DNA of 64,000 nucleotides from Oscillospiraceae bacterium (GTDB lineage: Bacteria; Bacillota; Clostridia; Oscillospirales; Ruminococcaceae), in the NCBI GenBank assembly GCA_900768995.1, contig CAAGEZ010000026.1:56763-120762 (forward strand). Direction: 5' to 3'. The notes beneath the pieces are model-generated. The model saw nothing but the letters and a program-made list of their open reading frames with translations. It was not told the origin of the DNA and did not search any database. Below, one piece after another: positions 25,844-33,126 of the stretch (within the stretch, counting starts at the first letter, position 1; every line of letters starts with the position of its first letter). Both the position numbers and the translations under genes were made by a program.

Positions 25844-27160
25844 TCAATACCACATTCCGAAGGAGTCAAATTTCCAGCCCTCATCGGTTTTTATCATATG
25901 AAAATTTCGCTGTTCATAGGAAGCATTATAAAATTCGTCATCATACAGGCAAATCTTTTCTGCCTTGAACAGCACTTCGTTTTCATTGTAATAGATCGGA
26001 GAAAAATTTACAGCTGCAAGAGATATGTCAACACCGCTGCTTCTTGATGTCGCCTCAAGCTCGCCGTTTTCGTCAATATAGATGCCCTTTGCTCTTTCCC
26101 GTGCAAATTCATAGGTAAAGCCTGATGTCAGCTCGGAGATAAATTCATCGGCAGTATGCGTTGAAGCGTAGCTTTCCGAAAGCTCCATATCCGTGCCGAA
26201 ATATGCCGTTTCAGTGATGTATGCCTTTTTAAAGACTTCAAGCTGATCTGCCGTAAGGAAATCGGGGCTTTTGTAGTGGTAATATCTTGTGTTTGGGCGC
26301 TGCGGACAGAAAATTTCATCTGGAACAGGGTCAACAAACGGTTCGGTGATATAGAACTCTGCTTCCCGTTCAAACTCGGCTTCACCTTCTCTGCTAATAG
26401 TGCAGACAAGCTTGTATCGTCCGTTAGGGGCATCTTCGGGGAAAATATCGTTTTGGGGTATTTGCATTTCAACCTGTGTACCCGATGGTATCTCTCCAAG
26501 CTCAATTTCATCTATTCCGTATGATGCCCAGCCGCTGCTGTCAGGATACATAACATCTGACAAAACAGCATATCCCGCCCTGTCAGTTTCGTTAACAAAA
26601 TAAAGCTTTACGGTATTTTCCGTATCGACTGAGATGAGGGGGTATGTATAGAAATCAAACGGTTTATTTTGTTGTTCTGCAATTTCGGGAGCTTCAAAAT
26701 ACCACACATCGGCGGTCGGGAATGCGGTAAAGAGCTTTGATCCGTTTTCCGAGGAGTAGCTTTTGTCGTAAACGGCTATATGTGCAGCATTGACAGCATC
26801 TTTGAGCGGTGTTATATTTTCCACCCCCTCACAGTCATTCAGCACAAGGCTTTCAAGAGATGTGAATCTGCCGATAAAGCTCAGGTCATTGCTGCCTGTG
26901 TTGTTTATCCTGAGCACCGTTACCTTTGACATATCACCTATGTCGCCGCTGTCGGAATAGCTGTCCATATCTATCACTATCTCGGCAGCTCCCTCAGCTT
27001 CTGCATCATATTCAGCGGCTGAGGTTTCAGCTGCTTCGGAGATATATCCGCTGTCGGGCATATTTGTCTCGATAATATCCGTCTCTGCCGTCTCGCTTTC
27101 ATTTCCGCAGGCGCAGAGCAGCATTGCAAGTCCTGCCGCAATGTATTTTTTTATTGTCAT
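25844..27160 (-). CDS. Lipoprotein with a leucine-rich-repeat-like segment
   Basis: 438 residues. The lipoprotein signal ends in LCAC (Cys18), followed by an acidic Glu/Ala/Thr linker to ~65. Residues ~80-130 (VTVLRINNTGSNDLSFIGRFTSLESLVLNDCEGVENITPL) resemble two or three leucine-rich repeats. A beta-rich middle domain (~165-265) and a C-terminal domain starting near FCPQRPNTRYYHYKSPDFLTADQ follow. I do not recognise the C-terminal family. It should be displayed on the outer face of the membrane; binding to a ligand or protein is only an inference from the repeats. Confidence 0.7.
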   Translation of the reverse strand: MTIKKYIAAGLAMLLCACGNESETAETDIIETNMPDSGYISEAAETSAAEYDAEAEGAAEIVIDMDSYSDSGDIGDMSKVTVLRINNTGSNDLSFIGRFTSLESLVLNDCEGVENITPLKDAVNAAHIAVYDKSYSSENGSKLFTAFPTADVWYFEAPEIAEQQNKPFDFYTYPLISVDTENTVKLYFVNETDRAGYAVLSDVMYPDSSGWASYGIDEIELGEIPSGTQVEMQIPQNDIFPEDAPNGRYKLVCTISREGEAEFEREAEFYITEPFVDPVPDEIFCPQRPNTRYYHYKSPDFLTADQLEVFKKAYITETAYFGTDMELSESYASTHTADEFISELTSGFTYEFARERAKGIYIDENGELEATSRSSGVDISLAAVNFSPIYYNENEVLFKAEKICLYDDEFYNASYEQRNFHMIKTDEGWKFDSFGMWY

Positions 27161-27237
27161 ATATGACCGCCCCCTTCAATTCTAAAAGTGTCCCTATAAA
27201 ATAAAACAACTCAGCAAGTCAAAATGTTACAAAATGT

Positions 27238-27271
27238 CAAAAAAACGCTGCCCGAAAAAATCAGACAGCGC
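27238..27271 (-). terminator. Terminator of csoR-copA
   Basis: On the minus strand CGCTGTC / GGCAGCG forms a 7-bp stem with one G-U pair and is followed by a run of seven T, just after the copA stop. Confidence 0.75.
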
Positions 27272-27285
27272 TTTCAGTATGAAAA

Positions 27286-27495
27286 TTATTCGATTCCCTT
27301 TACGGTGTAATCCTTGTCCTCAACAGCCTTTTTGAGAACAGCGTCATCAACGGGTGATGAAAGGGTAACAACAGCTGTGCCCTTTTCGTGGCTCACATCG
27401 GCGGACGCAACGCCGTTTACGGCTTCGAGAGCCTTCTTAACGGCGGCCTCGCAGTGACCGCACATCATACCTTCGATTTTCATAGTCTTAGTCAT
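27286..27495 (-). CDS. Possible internally initiated CopZ-like copper chaperone
   Basis: Inside copA and in the same frame, an ATG at 27495 is preceded by AAAAAGGAG nine bases away, a ribosome site as good as those of neighbouring genes. Translation from it would give a 69-residue protein with GMMCGHCEAAVKKALEAVNG and a full ferredoxin-like metal-binding fold, the size of free CopZ. It may be a live internal start or the relic of a separate copZ gene joined to copA by loss of a stop codon. Confidence 0.5.
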   Translation of the reverse strand: MTKTMKIEGMMCGHCEAAVKKALEAVNGVASADVSHEKGTAVVTLSSPVDDAVLKKAVEDKDYTVKGIE

Positions 27496-29799
27496 AGCAT
27501 TTTTCTCCTTTTTGTGTTTATGCTTGATTTTTTTATCTTTATCGGCATTGTGAATGTCGATAAAATTCAGTCTCAGTGCGTTTGTTACAACGCAGAAGCT
27601 TGAAAGGCTCATTGCTGCCGCTGCTATCATTGGGTTAAGGCTGATGTTAAAGGCGGGGATAAGAACGCCTGCCGCAACAGGGATTCCAATGGTATTGTAG
27701 ATAAATGCCCAGAAAAGGTTCTGCTTGATATTTCTGAGAGATGCACGGCTGAGCCTTATTGCCGCAGGAACGTCTGCAAGCCTGCTCTTCATCAGTACTA
27801 TATCGGCTGCATCTATGGCAACGTCAGTGCCCGCACCGATAGCGATTCCCACATCTGCACGGGTAAGAGCGGGAGCGTCGTTTATTCCGTCGCCGACCAT
27901 TGCAGTCCTGCCCTCTGCGGAGAGCTTTCTGATAACGCTTTCCTTGCCGTCGGGGAGAACCTCGGCTATTACCTCGTCAACTCCCGCAAGTGCGCCTACA
28001 GCCTTTGCTGTACGCTCGTTGTCGCCTGTGAGCATAACTGTTCGTATGCCCATTTTTTTAAGCTCCTCGATAGCCTTGTGGCTGTCTTCCTTGATGACGT
28101 CCGCAACGGCGATAATGCCTGTGAGCTGTCCGTTTTCGGAGAAGAAAAGGGGAGTTTTGCCCTGTTCGGAAAGGGCTTTTGCCTTTTCGCTCATTTCCTT
28201 GGAAATATCGGCGTGAGAGCTTATGAATTTAAGATTTCCACCGAAAATTTCCCTGTCATTATATTTTGCGGAAAGGCCGCTGCCTGTGTATGTCCTGAAA
28301 TCCGTGACCTCATAGGGAGTGATATTTTTCTCCTCGGCGGCGGTGACTATTGCTCCCGCAAGGGGGTGCTCGCTTTTTATCTCAGCGGAATATGCGGCTC
28401 TGAGCAGTTCATCGGCAGATGTGCCGCCTGCGGGAATAATGTCCGTTACCTTGGGCTTTCCCTCGGTGATAGTACCCGTTTTGTCAAGGGCAACCACCTC
28501 AACGCCCCCTGCCGCTTCAAGTGATGATGCGGTCTTGAAGAGAATGCCGTTCTTTGCGCCGACACCGTTTCCCACCATTACCGCAACGGGGGTCGCAAGT
28601 CCCAGTGCACAGGGGCAGCTGATAACGAGTACGGAAATTCCTCTTGCAAGGGCAAATCCCACTGTCTGACCCGCAAGGAGCCATATTACGGCGGTTATCA
28701 CGGCAATTGCGATAACGGTGGGGACGAAAATGCCTGAGATCTTGTCAGCGATCTTTGCGATAGGAGCCTTGGTTGCGGCGGCATCGCTTACCATCTGAAT
28801 GATGTGAGACAAAGCAGTGTCCTCGCCTACGCTCACAGCCTCGCACTTTAAGAAGCCCGACTGATTTATGGTCGCTGCGGAGACCTTGTCGCCCACAGCC
28901 TTGTCCACGGGAATGCTCTCGCCTGTGAGAGCGGATTCGTTTACGGCACTTTCGCCCTCAATGACGATACCGTCCGCAGGGAAGCTTTCTCCGGGGCGGA
29001 CAACGAAAATATCGCCCTTGTTCACGTCCTCGGCGGATATCTCCGTCTCAACGCCGTCACGGATAACAGATGCGGTCTTGGGGGCAAGCTTTATAAGGCT
29101 TTTCAGTGCATCTGTGGTCTTGCCCTTGGAGCGTGCCTCAAGCATTTTGCCCACGGTGATGAGGGTGAGTATCATTGCGGCGGATTCAAAGTAGAACTCG
29201 TGCATCAGGCTCATTATCCTGTCGCTGTCACCCTTGACCTGTGCGTCGGTCATTGCAAAAAGCGCATATATACTATAAATAAATGCGGCAGATGAGCCCA
29301 TTGCAACAAGGGAATCCATATTTGGTGCTCTGTTCCACAGCGCCTTGAAGCCGCTTATGAAGAATTTCTGGTTTATCACCATTATGATGACCGTGAGCAG
29401 GAGCTGGGCAAGTCCCATTGCCACGTGATTTCCGTCGAAGAAAGAGGGGAGTGGCCAGCCCCACATCATATGTCCCATTGAAATGTACATCAGCACAAGG
29501 AGGAAGCCCACCGACCAGAAAAATCTCTGCTTCAAGAGGGGATATTCCTTGTTTTCAAGCTCTGCCGCAGCTTCATCGGCAGATGTTTTCAATTTGTCCG
29601 CACCCTTGACAGATGCGCCGTAGCCTGCCGCTTCAACGGCGGCAATTACCTCTTCGGGGGCTGCTGTTCCCTCAACGCCCATAGAGTTCGTGAGCAGGCT
29701 TACCGAGCAGGAGGTGACTCCCGACACGGCGGAAACTGCCTTTTCAACTCTTGCGCTGCAGGCGGCGCAGCTCATTCCCGTAACGTTATACTGTTTCAA
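27286..29799 (-). CDS. copA: Copper-exporting P1B ATPase with fused C-terminal CopZ domain
   Basis: Exports Cu(I) at the cost of ATP. 837 residues. An N-terminal metal-binding domain (GMSCAACSARVEKAV, residues 4-18) is followed by membrane helices, the A-domain TGES motif, CPC in SCPCALGLATPVAVMVG (~397), DKTGTITEG (phosphorylated Asp ~439) and GDGINDAPALTRADVG. After the last helix a Lys/His-rich linker (KKIKHKHKKEKN) leads to a second metal-binding domain, GMMCGHCEAAVKKAL, resembling the chaperone CopZ. The start is TTG at 29799 behind AAAGGGA. It follows csoR by 13 bases. Confidence 0.96.
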   Translation of the reverse strand: MKQYNVTGMSCAACSARVEKAVSAVSGVTSCSVSLLTNSMGVEGTAAPEEVIAAVEAAGYGASVKGADKLKTSADEAAAELENKEYPLLKQRFFWSVGFLLVLMYISMGHMMWGWPLPSFFDGNHVAMGLAQLLLTVIIMVINQKFFISGFKALWNRAPNMDSLVAMGSSAAFIYSIYALFAMTDAQVKGDSDRIMSLMHEFYFESAAMILTLITVGKMLEARSKGKTTDALKSLIKLAPKTASVIRDGVETEISAEDVNKGDIFVVRPGESFPADGIVIEGESAVNESALTGESIPVDKAVGDKVSAATINQSGFLKCEAVSVGEDTALSHIIQMVSDAAATKAPIAKIADKISGIFVPTVIAIAVITAVIWLLAGQTVGFALARGISVLVISCPCALGLATPVAVMVGNGVGAKNGILFKTASSLEAAGGVEVVALDKTGTITEGKPKVTDIIPAGGTSADELLRAAYSAEIKSEHPLAGAIVTAAEEKNITPYEVTDFRTYTGSGLSAKYNDREIFGGNLKFISSHADISKEMSEKAKALSEQGKTPLFFSENGQLTGIIAVADVIKEDSHKAIEELKKMGIRTVMLTGDNERTAKAVGALAGVDEVIAEVLPDGKESVIRKLSAEGRTAMVGDGINDAPALTRADVGIAIGAGTDVAIDAADIVLMKSRLADVPAAIRLSRASLRNIKQNLFWAFIYNTIGIPVAAGVLIPAFNISLNPMIAAAAMSLSSFCVVTNALRLNFIDIHNADKDKKIKHKHKKEKNAMTKTMKIEGMMCGHCEAAVKKALEAVNGVASADVSHEKGTAVVTLSSPVDDAVLKKAVEDKDYTVKGIE

Positions 29800-29812
29800 G
29801 ATAGATTCCCTT

Positions 29813-30112
29813 TCATTTCATAAGCCTTTGGAGGGTGTCGAGAAGCTCGTCAATCACCTCGTCTTTGCCCGCTCTTATATCATTTGCCACACAGGTGCGG
29901 ATATGTGTACCCAGAAGCTCTTTATTAAAAGAGTCAACGGCGGCCTTGACGGCGGCTGCCTGCACCATAATATCGGGACAGTAGGCATCTTTTTCAACCA
30001 TACCCTTTATGCCCCGTATCTGCCCTTCGATACGGCTCAGGCGGTTCATAAGCCGCTTTTTTTCGTCATCGGTGCGGTCCTTTGACTGATGACATCGGCA
30101 GCAGTGTTCCAT
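29813..30112 (-). CDS. csoR: Copper-sensing repressor CsoR
   Basis: DUF156-family repressor that releases DNA when it binds Cu(I). 99 residues from the ATG at 30112, which has AAAGGA nine bases upstream (the ATG at 30130 overlaps that ribosome site). The Cys-His-Cys copper ligands are present: DAYCPDI, then THIRTC. RLSRIEGQIRGIKGMVE is the DNA-binding helix region. The N-terminus has an extra MEHCCRCHQ cluster that might bind metal too. It is first in the csoR-copA operon and lies behind its own operator. Confidence 0.94.
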   Translation of the reverse strand: MEHCCRCHQSKDRTDDEKKRLMNRLSRIEGQIRGIKGMVEKDAYCPDIMVQAAAVKAAVDSFNKELLGTHIRTCVANDIRAGKDEVIDELLDTLQRLMK

Positions 30113-30155
30113 ATTTATCAGTCCTTTCATTTTGGTTATCTTATGCTAATATTAT

Positions 30156-30172
30156 ATACCCCCAAGGGGTAT
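30156..30172. promoter_or_regulatory. CsoR operator
   Basis: ATACCCCCAAGGGGTAT is a near-perfect palindrome of the TACCCCnnnGGGGTA type bound by CsoR proteins. It lies about 45 bases upstream of the csoR start, matching copper-induced autoregulation. Confidence 0.85.
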
Positions 30173-30294
30173 TTGTCAATGGCGATACTGTGAATTTTTT
30201 GTATATGACATTGCTGCCCGTTTCCAATGCTCACATCATTATTATCAAATTATGCTCAATTATGTATTACTTGATGAAATTATAAAAAATTCTC

Positions 30295-30323
30295 TTGATT
30301 TTTGGCGAGAGATAATGTATAAT
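30295..30323 (+). promoter_or_regulatory. Promoter of the Fe-S scaffold/GGGtGRT operon
   Basis: TTGATT (30295-30300), 17-base spacer, TATAAT (30318-30323), 65 bases upstream of the first start codon. Confidence 0.75.
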
Positions 30324-30387
30324 CATTATATGCGATGTTCAGGCTTTTTCTGCATCGGCGAAAATTTGAAAGGAGTTTGTAACTAAT

Positions 30388-31080
30388 ATGATTTATTCTC
30401 ATGAGGTTGAAACAATGTGTCCCGTTGCGCAGGGCGTTGCGCACGGTGCTGCTCCAATCCCCGAAGAAGCAAAGTGGGTAAAGGCTAAGGAAATCAAGGA
30501 TATTTCCGGTTTCACACACGGTGTCGGCTGGTGTGCTCCCCAGCAGGGTACCTGCAAGCTTTCCCTCAATATCAAGGAAGGCGTTATCCAGGAGGCTCTC
30601 GTTGAGACTATCGGATGTTCCGGTATGACTCATTCCGCAGCTATGGCTGCTGAGATCCTTCCCGGCAGAACTATCCTTGAGGCTCTCAACACTGACCTCG
30701 TTTGCGATGCTATCAACACCGCTATGAGAGAGCTCTTCCTCCAGATCGTTTACGGACGTTCACAGTCCGCATTCTCTGAGGACGGTCTCGTTGTAGGTGC
30801 AGGACTTGAAGACCTCGGAAAGGGCCTCCGTTCACAGGTCGGCACAATGTACGGTACTCTCGCAAAGGGCCCCCGTTACCTTGAGATGACCGACGGTTAT
30901 GTTACAGGTATTGCTCTCAACGCTGATAAGGAGATCATCGGCTACCAGTTCGTTAACTTCGGTAAGATGATGGACTTCATCAAGGCAGGCGACGATGCAA
31001 ACACAGCATTTGAAAAGGCTAAGGGTCAGTATGGCCGTGTAGCTGACGCTGTTGAGATCATCGACCCCAGAAAGCAGTAA
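30388..31080 (+). CDS. NifU/IscU-like iron-sulfur scaffold-type protein
   Basis: A 230-residue protein of the group annotated as iron-sulfur cluster assembly scaffold and always paired with a GGGtGRT protein. The N-terminus has METMCPVAQG and VGWCAPQQGTCKLSL. VETIGCSGMTHSAAMAAEILPGRTILEAL resembles the NifU-N cluster loop (Cys, then Gly-rich helix). Codon use is strongly biased, suggesting high expression. AAAGGAG lies upstream of the ATG. Cluster assembly is an inference; the true substrate is unknown. Confidence 0.75.
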   Translation: MIYSHEVETMCPVAQGVAHGAAPIPEEAKWVKAKEIKDISGFTHGVGWCAPQQGTCKLSLNIKEGVIQEALVETIGCSGMTHSAAMAAEILPGRTILEALNTDLVCDAINTAMRELFLQIVYGRSQSAFSEDGLVVGAGLEDLGKGLRSQVGTMYGTLAKGPRYLEMTDGYVTGIALNADKEIIGYQFVNFGKMMDFIKAGDDANTAFEKAKGQYGRVADAVEIIDPRKQ

Positions 31081-31111
31081 TCACTGAAATATAATTGAGG
31101 AGGTTATAATA

Positions 31112-32113
31112 ATGGCTTTATTTGAATCATATGAAAGAAGAGAAAAGCAGATTCTCGAGGTTCTTAAGAAGTACGGAATCAACTCTATTGAAGAATGTGC
31201 AGACATCTGCAAGGCTAAGGGCTTTGACCCCTACAAGATCACAGAGGGCATTCAGCCTATCTGCTTTGAGAACGCAAAGTGGGCTTACACTGTAGGCTGT
31301 GCAATCGCAATAAAGAAGGGCTGCACAAAGGCTTCCGAGGCTGCTGCAGCTATCGGTGAGGGCCTTCAGGCTTTCTGTATCCCCGGTTCTGTTGCTGACC
31401 AGAGAAAGGTTGGTCTCGGTCACGGAAACCTCGGCAAGATGCTCCTCGAGGAAGAGACAAAGTGCTTCGCATTCTTAGCAGGTCACGAGTCCTTTGCTGC
31501 TGCTGAGGGTGCTATCGGTATTGCTGAGAAGGCTAACAAGGTTCGTAAGGAACCCCTCCGTGTTATCCTTAACGGTCTCGGCAAGGACGCTGCTCAGATC
31601 ATTGCTCGTATCAACGGCTTTACATACGTTGAGACTGAGATGGATTACTACACAGGCGAGGTCAAGGAAGTATTCCGCAAGGCTTATTCCGACGGTCTCA
31701 GAGCTAAGGTTAACTGCTACGGTGCTAATGACGTAACAGAGGGCGTTGCTATTATGTGGAAGGAAGGCGTTGACGTTTCCATCACCGGTAACTCCACCAA
31801 CCCCACTCGTTTCCAGCATCCTGTTGCAGGTACATACAAGAAGGAATGCATTGAAAAGGGCAAGAAGTACTTCTCTGTTGCTTCCGGCGGAGGAACAGGC
31901 CGTACACTTCACCCCGATAATATGGCTGCAGGTCCTGCTTCCTATGGTATGACTGATACTATGGGCCGTATGCACTCCGATGCTCAGTTCGCAGGCTCCT
32001 CTTCCGTTCCCGCTCACGTTGAGATGATGGGTCTTATCGGTATGGGCAACAACCCTATGGTTGGTGCTACAGTTGCTTGTGCTGTTGCTGTTGAAGAAGC
32101 TATGAAGGCTTGA
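31112..32113 (+). CDS. GGGtGRT protein
   Basis: A 333-residue protein named for its motif, seen here as SVASGGGTGRTLHPDNMAAGP (residue ~255 onward). It also has a short-chain Gly/Ser-rich C-terminus with MGRMHSDAQFAGSSSVPAHVEMMGLIGMGNNPMVGA. The N-terminal ~60 residues are helical. It starts 31 bases after the scaffold-type gene behind GAGGAGG, and both share strong codon bias. The pair is conserved in anaerobic Firmicutes, and its biochemical role is not established to my knowledge. Confidence 0.8.
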   Translation: MALFESYERREKQILEVLKKYGINSIEECADICKAKGFDPYKITEGIQPICFENAKWAYTVGCAIAIKKGCTKASEAAAAIGEGLQAFCIPGSVADQRKVGLGHGNLGKMLLEEETKCFAFLAGHESFAAAEGAIGIAEKANKVRKEPLRVILNGLGKDAAQIIARINGFTYVETEMDYYTGEVKEVFRKAYSDGLRAKVNCYGANDVTEGVAIMWKEGVDVSITGNSTNPTRFQHPVAGTYKKECIEKGKKYFSVASGGGTGRTLHPDNMAAGPASYGMTDTMGRMHSDAQFAGSSSVPAHVEMMGLIGMGNNPMVGATVACAVAVEEAMKA

Positions 32114-32145
32114 GCCTAATGGCTTGAATACGTCGATTGACGGAT

Positions 32146-32187
32146 AAAAAAGCTCTCCCTTTGGATTATTCCAGAGGGAGCTTTTTG
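32146..32187 (+). terminator. Terminator after the GGGtGRT gene
   Basis: AAAAAGCTC...CCCTTTGG / CCAGAGGGAGCTTTTT forms a long stem with one bulge and one mismatch around ATTATT, ending in TTTTTGTTTG. Confidence 0.8.
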
Positions 32188-32189
32188 TT

Positions 32190-32384
32190 TGTGGTTATAG
32201 TGGGGTTTCTGCCCACTGCCCACCTTTTGCCCACCAAAGTTGTGTGAGTGGACAGGATATAATACTATTGCTCCCCCAATTAAATCTTGCCACAACATAT
32301 GGGCTATATTAAGCAAATAATCGTAAAATGGGGATTTGTTATTTATAAGCTCATCTAAAATGGCAAGGTTTAGTTGGATTATCA
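32190..32384. other. Gene-poor segment, possible decayed coding sequence
   Basis: No intact gene. On the minus strand an open frame reads protein-like (NLAILDELINNKSPFYDYLL, then IAHMLWQDLIGG), but it has no start or ribosome site, runs into a MITE-like repeat upstream and continues through a terminator downstream. It may be the remnant of a gene cut by the repeat; I cannot name it. Confidence 0.3.
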
Positions 32385-32482
32385 ATAATAACCAATAAAA
32401 CTGTAGACAAAAAAACTTCGCAGAATCCATATATGCAAAATTATGCTCGATTTTTTGTACAGTTTTTAATTGGTTCTTAGTA
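32385..32482. repeat. Short MITE-like element, family B, copy 2
   Basis: About 98 bases, same structure as the copy at 14120: ATAATAACCAATAAAACTGT at the left and TTTTTAATTGGTTCTTAGTA at the right, with the inner pair CTGTAGACAAAAAA / TTTTTTGTACAG. The left end has decayed (ATCAATAATAACC instead of TACTAATAACC). Confidence 0.8.
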
Positions 32483-32487
32483 TAAAA

Positions 32488-32520
32488 GATAGCAGAGTTT
32501 GCAGCTCTACTATCCTTTTT
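32488..32520 (+). terminator. Terminator-like hairpin beside repeat copy B2
   Basis: GATAGCAGAG / CTCTACTATC with a short loop (one mismatch) followed by CTTTTTATTG. No gene reads into it, so it may be a remnant. Confidence 0.5.
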
Positions 32521-32580
32521 ATTGTTGTACCCGTCAAACCATCCTGCGTCCACAAAAATCAATTCCCTCCGTCGAAAAGA

Positions 32581-32646
32581 TATAATCCCCTTAGAGTAGA
32601 CACTCGAAAAACAAAAAAATCGAGACTACACTAAGGGGGTTGTTTT
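32581..32646 (+). promoter_or_regulatory. Leader with imperfect palindrome before an interrupted ORF
   Basis: TATAAT at 32581-32586 is followed by an imperfect inverted repeat (CCCCTTAGAGTAGACACTCGA at 32587-32607; TCGAGACTACACTAAGGGG at 32620-32638) and then a good ribosome site (GGGGG) before the ATG at 32647. It could be an operator, an RNA hairpin or the end of a mobile element. Confidence 0.45.
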
Positions 32647-32727
32647 ATGCCAAGAAGAAGTCATAAGAACTTGTCTTCACAAGCTAATACTAATAACCAA
32701 TTAACCTATAGACAAATCCTCGGCTGA
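32647..32727 (+). pseudogene. ORF interrupted by a MITE-like insertion
   Basis: ATG with a GGGGG ribosome site begins MPRRSHKNLSSQA. From codon 14 the sequence is the terminal repeat of the family A element, and the frame closes inside it after 26 codons. The basic N-terminus could belong to a transposase or DNA-binding protein, but it is too short to identify. No obvious continuation was found beyond the insertion. Confidence 0.5.
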
Positions 32728-32845
32728 AATAAGCCCATTCTGCGTCAAGTACCCTTGCCGGGCGGCAAGCCCGCCTGCGGTCGCTTTCCTAGACTGGTCT
32801 TATTTCATCTGTCGGCTTTATCTATAGAACAATTGGTTATTAGTA
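32688..32845. repeat. Long MITE-like palindromic element, family A, copy 2
   Basis: A 158-base element in the opposite orientation to copy 1 at 3001. It has the same TACTAATAACCAATT / AATTGGTTATTAGTA ends and the same inner arms and core (CCGGGCGGCAAGCCCGCCTG). It lacks the extra central hairpin of copy 1. TA flanks both sides. It splits the ORF at 32647 from the small peptide gene at 32883. Confidence 0.85.
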
Positions 32846-32856
32846 TAAAACTGGCT

Positions 32857-32877
32857 GCTTGCCCCGAAAGGGGGTGC
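32857..32877 (+). promoter_or_regulatory. GAAA-tetraloop hairpin over the peptide ribosome site
   Basis: CCCC-GAAA-GGGG (32862-32873), extended by outer GC pairs, folds the AAAGGGGG ribosome site of the peptide gene into its 3' arm. It would hide the site until the RNA is refolded or processed. Confidence 0.6.
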
Positions 32878-32882
32878 GTTCC

Positions 32883-32969
32883 GTGTGTGTATTATCTTTT
32901 CTCTTGTCCGTAGCGGCAAGTGTGGTTGCAAACTACATATGCAAATGGTTGGACGGTAACAAGAAGTAA
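32883..32969 (+). CDS. 28-residue hydrophobic peptide, type I toxin-like
   Basis: GTG at 32883 follows AAAGGGGG by about eight bases. The peptide has one hydrophobic helix (VLSFLLSVAASVVANYIC) and a short polar end (KWLDGNKK). Size, single membrane span and charged tail fit type I toxin peptides. From memory, similar YICKWLD-ending peptides are common as short hypothetical proteins in clostridia; I cannot verify this here. A GTG nine bases upstream (32874) would add three residues. The gene ends before a strong terminator and is opposed by a minus-strand promoter. Function is inferred, not shown. Confidence 0.55.
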   Translation: MCVLSFLLSVAASVVANYICKWLDGNKK

Positions 32970-33013
32970 GCAGTTCCCAACCTAAAGGTTAGCCACCTTT
33001 CAAAATAAAGGCA

Positions 33014-33051
33014 GCCCCTCGAAGAACTGGCATTTCTTCGAGGGGCGTTTT
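33014..33051 (+). terminator. Terminator of the small peptide gene
   Basis: Perfect 13-bp stem GCCCCTCGAAGAA / TTCTTCGAGGGGC with a 7-base loop and GTTTTGCG after it. Confidence 0.85.
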
Positions 33052-33082
33052 GCGTTTGTGTGTGTATATCTTTTATGATAAT

Positions 33083-33111
33083 ATTATATACCATTTTTCC
33101 AAAAAAGTCAA
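33083..33111 (-). promoter_or_regulatory. Minus-strand promoter opposing the small peptide gene
   Basis: On the minus strand TTGACT (33111-33106), a 17-base spacer and TATAAT (33088-33083) make a near-consensus promoter. It points away from the DUF3137-like gene's end and into the peptide gene's terminator and coding region, with no annotated gene on that strand before 32113. It would make an RNA antisense to the peptide mRNA. Confidence 0.65.
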
Positions 33112-33126
33112 TAGCTTTTTTTGACA

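Noticed and set aside
32600..32700. The interrupted ORF as the left end of the IS3 element seen at 63887
   Set aside because: The expected left terminal repeat (TTTGTCTAACTTTTTGGGGG orientation) is not present there.
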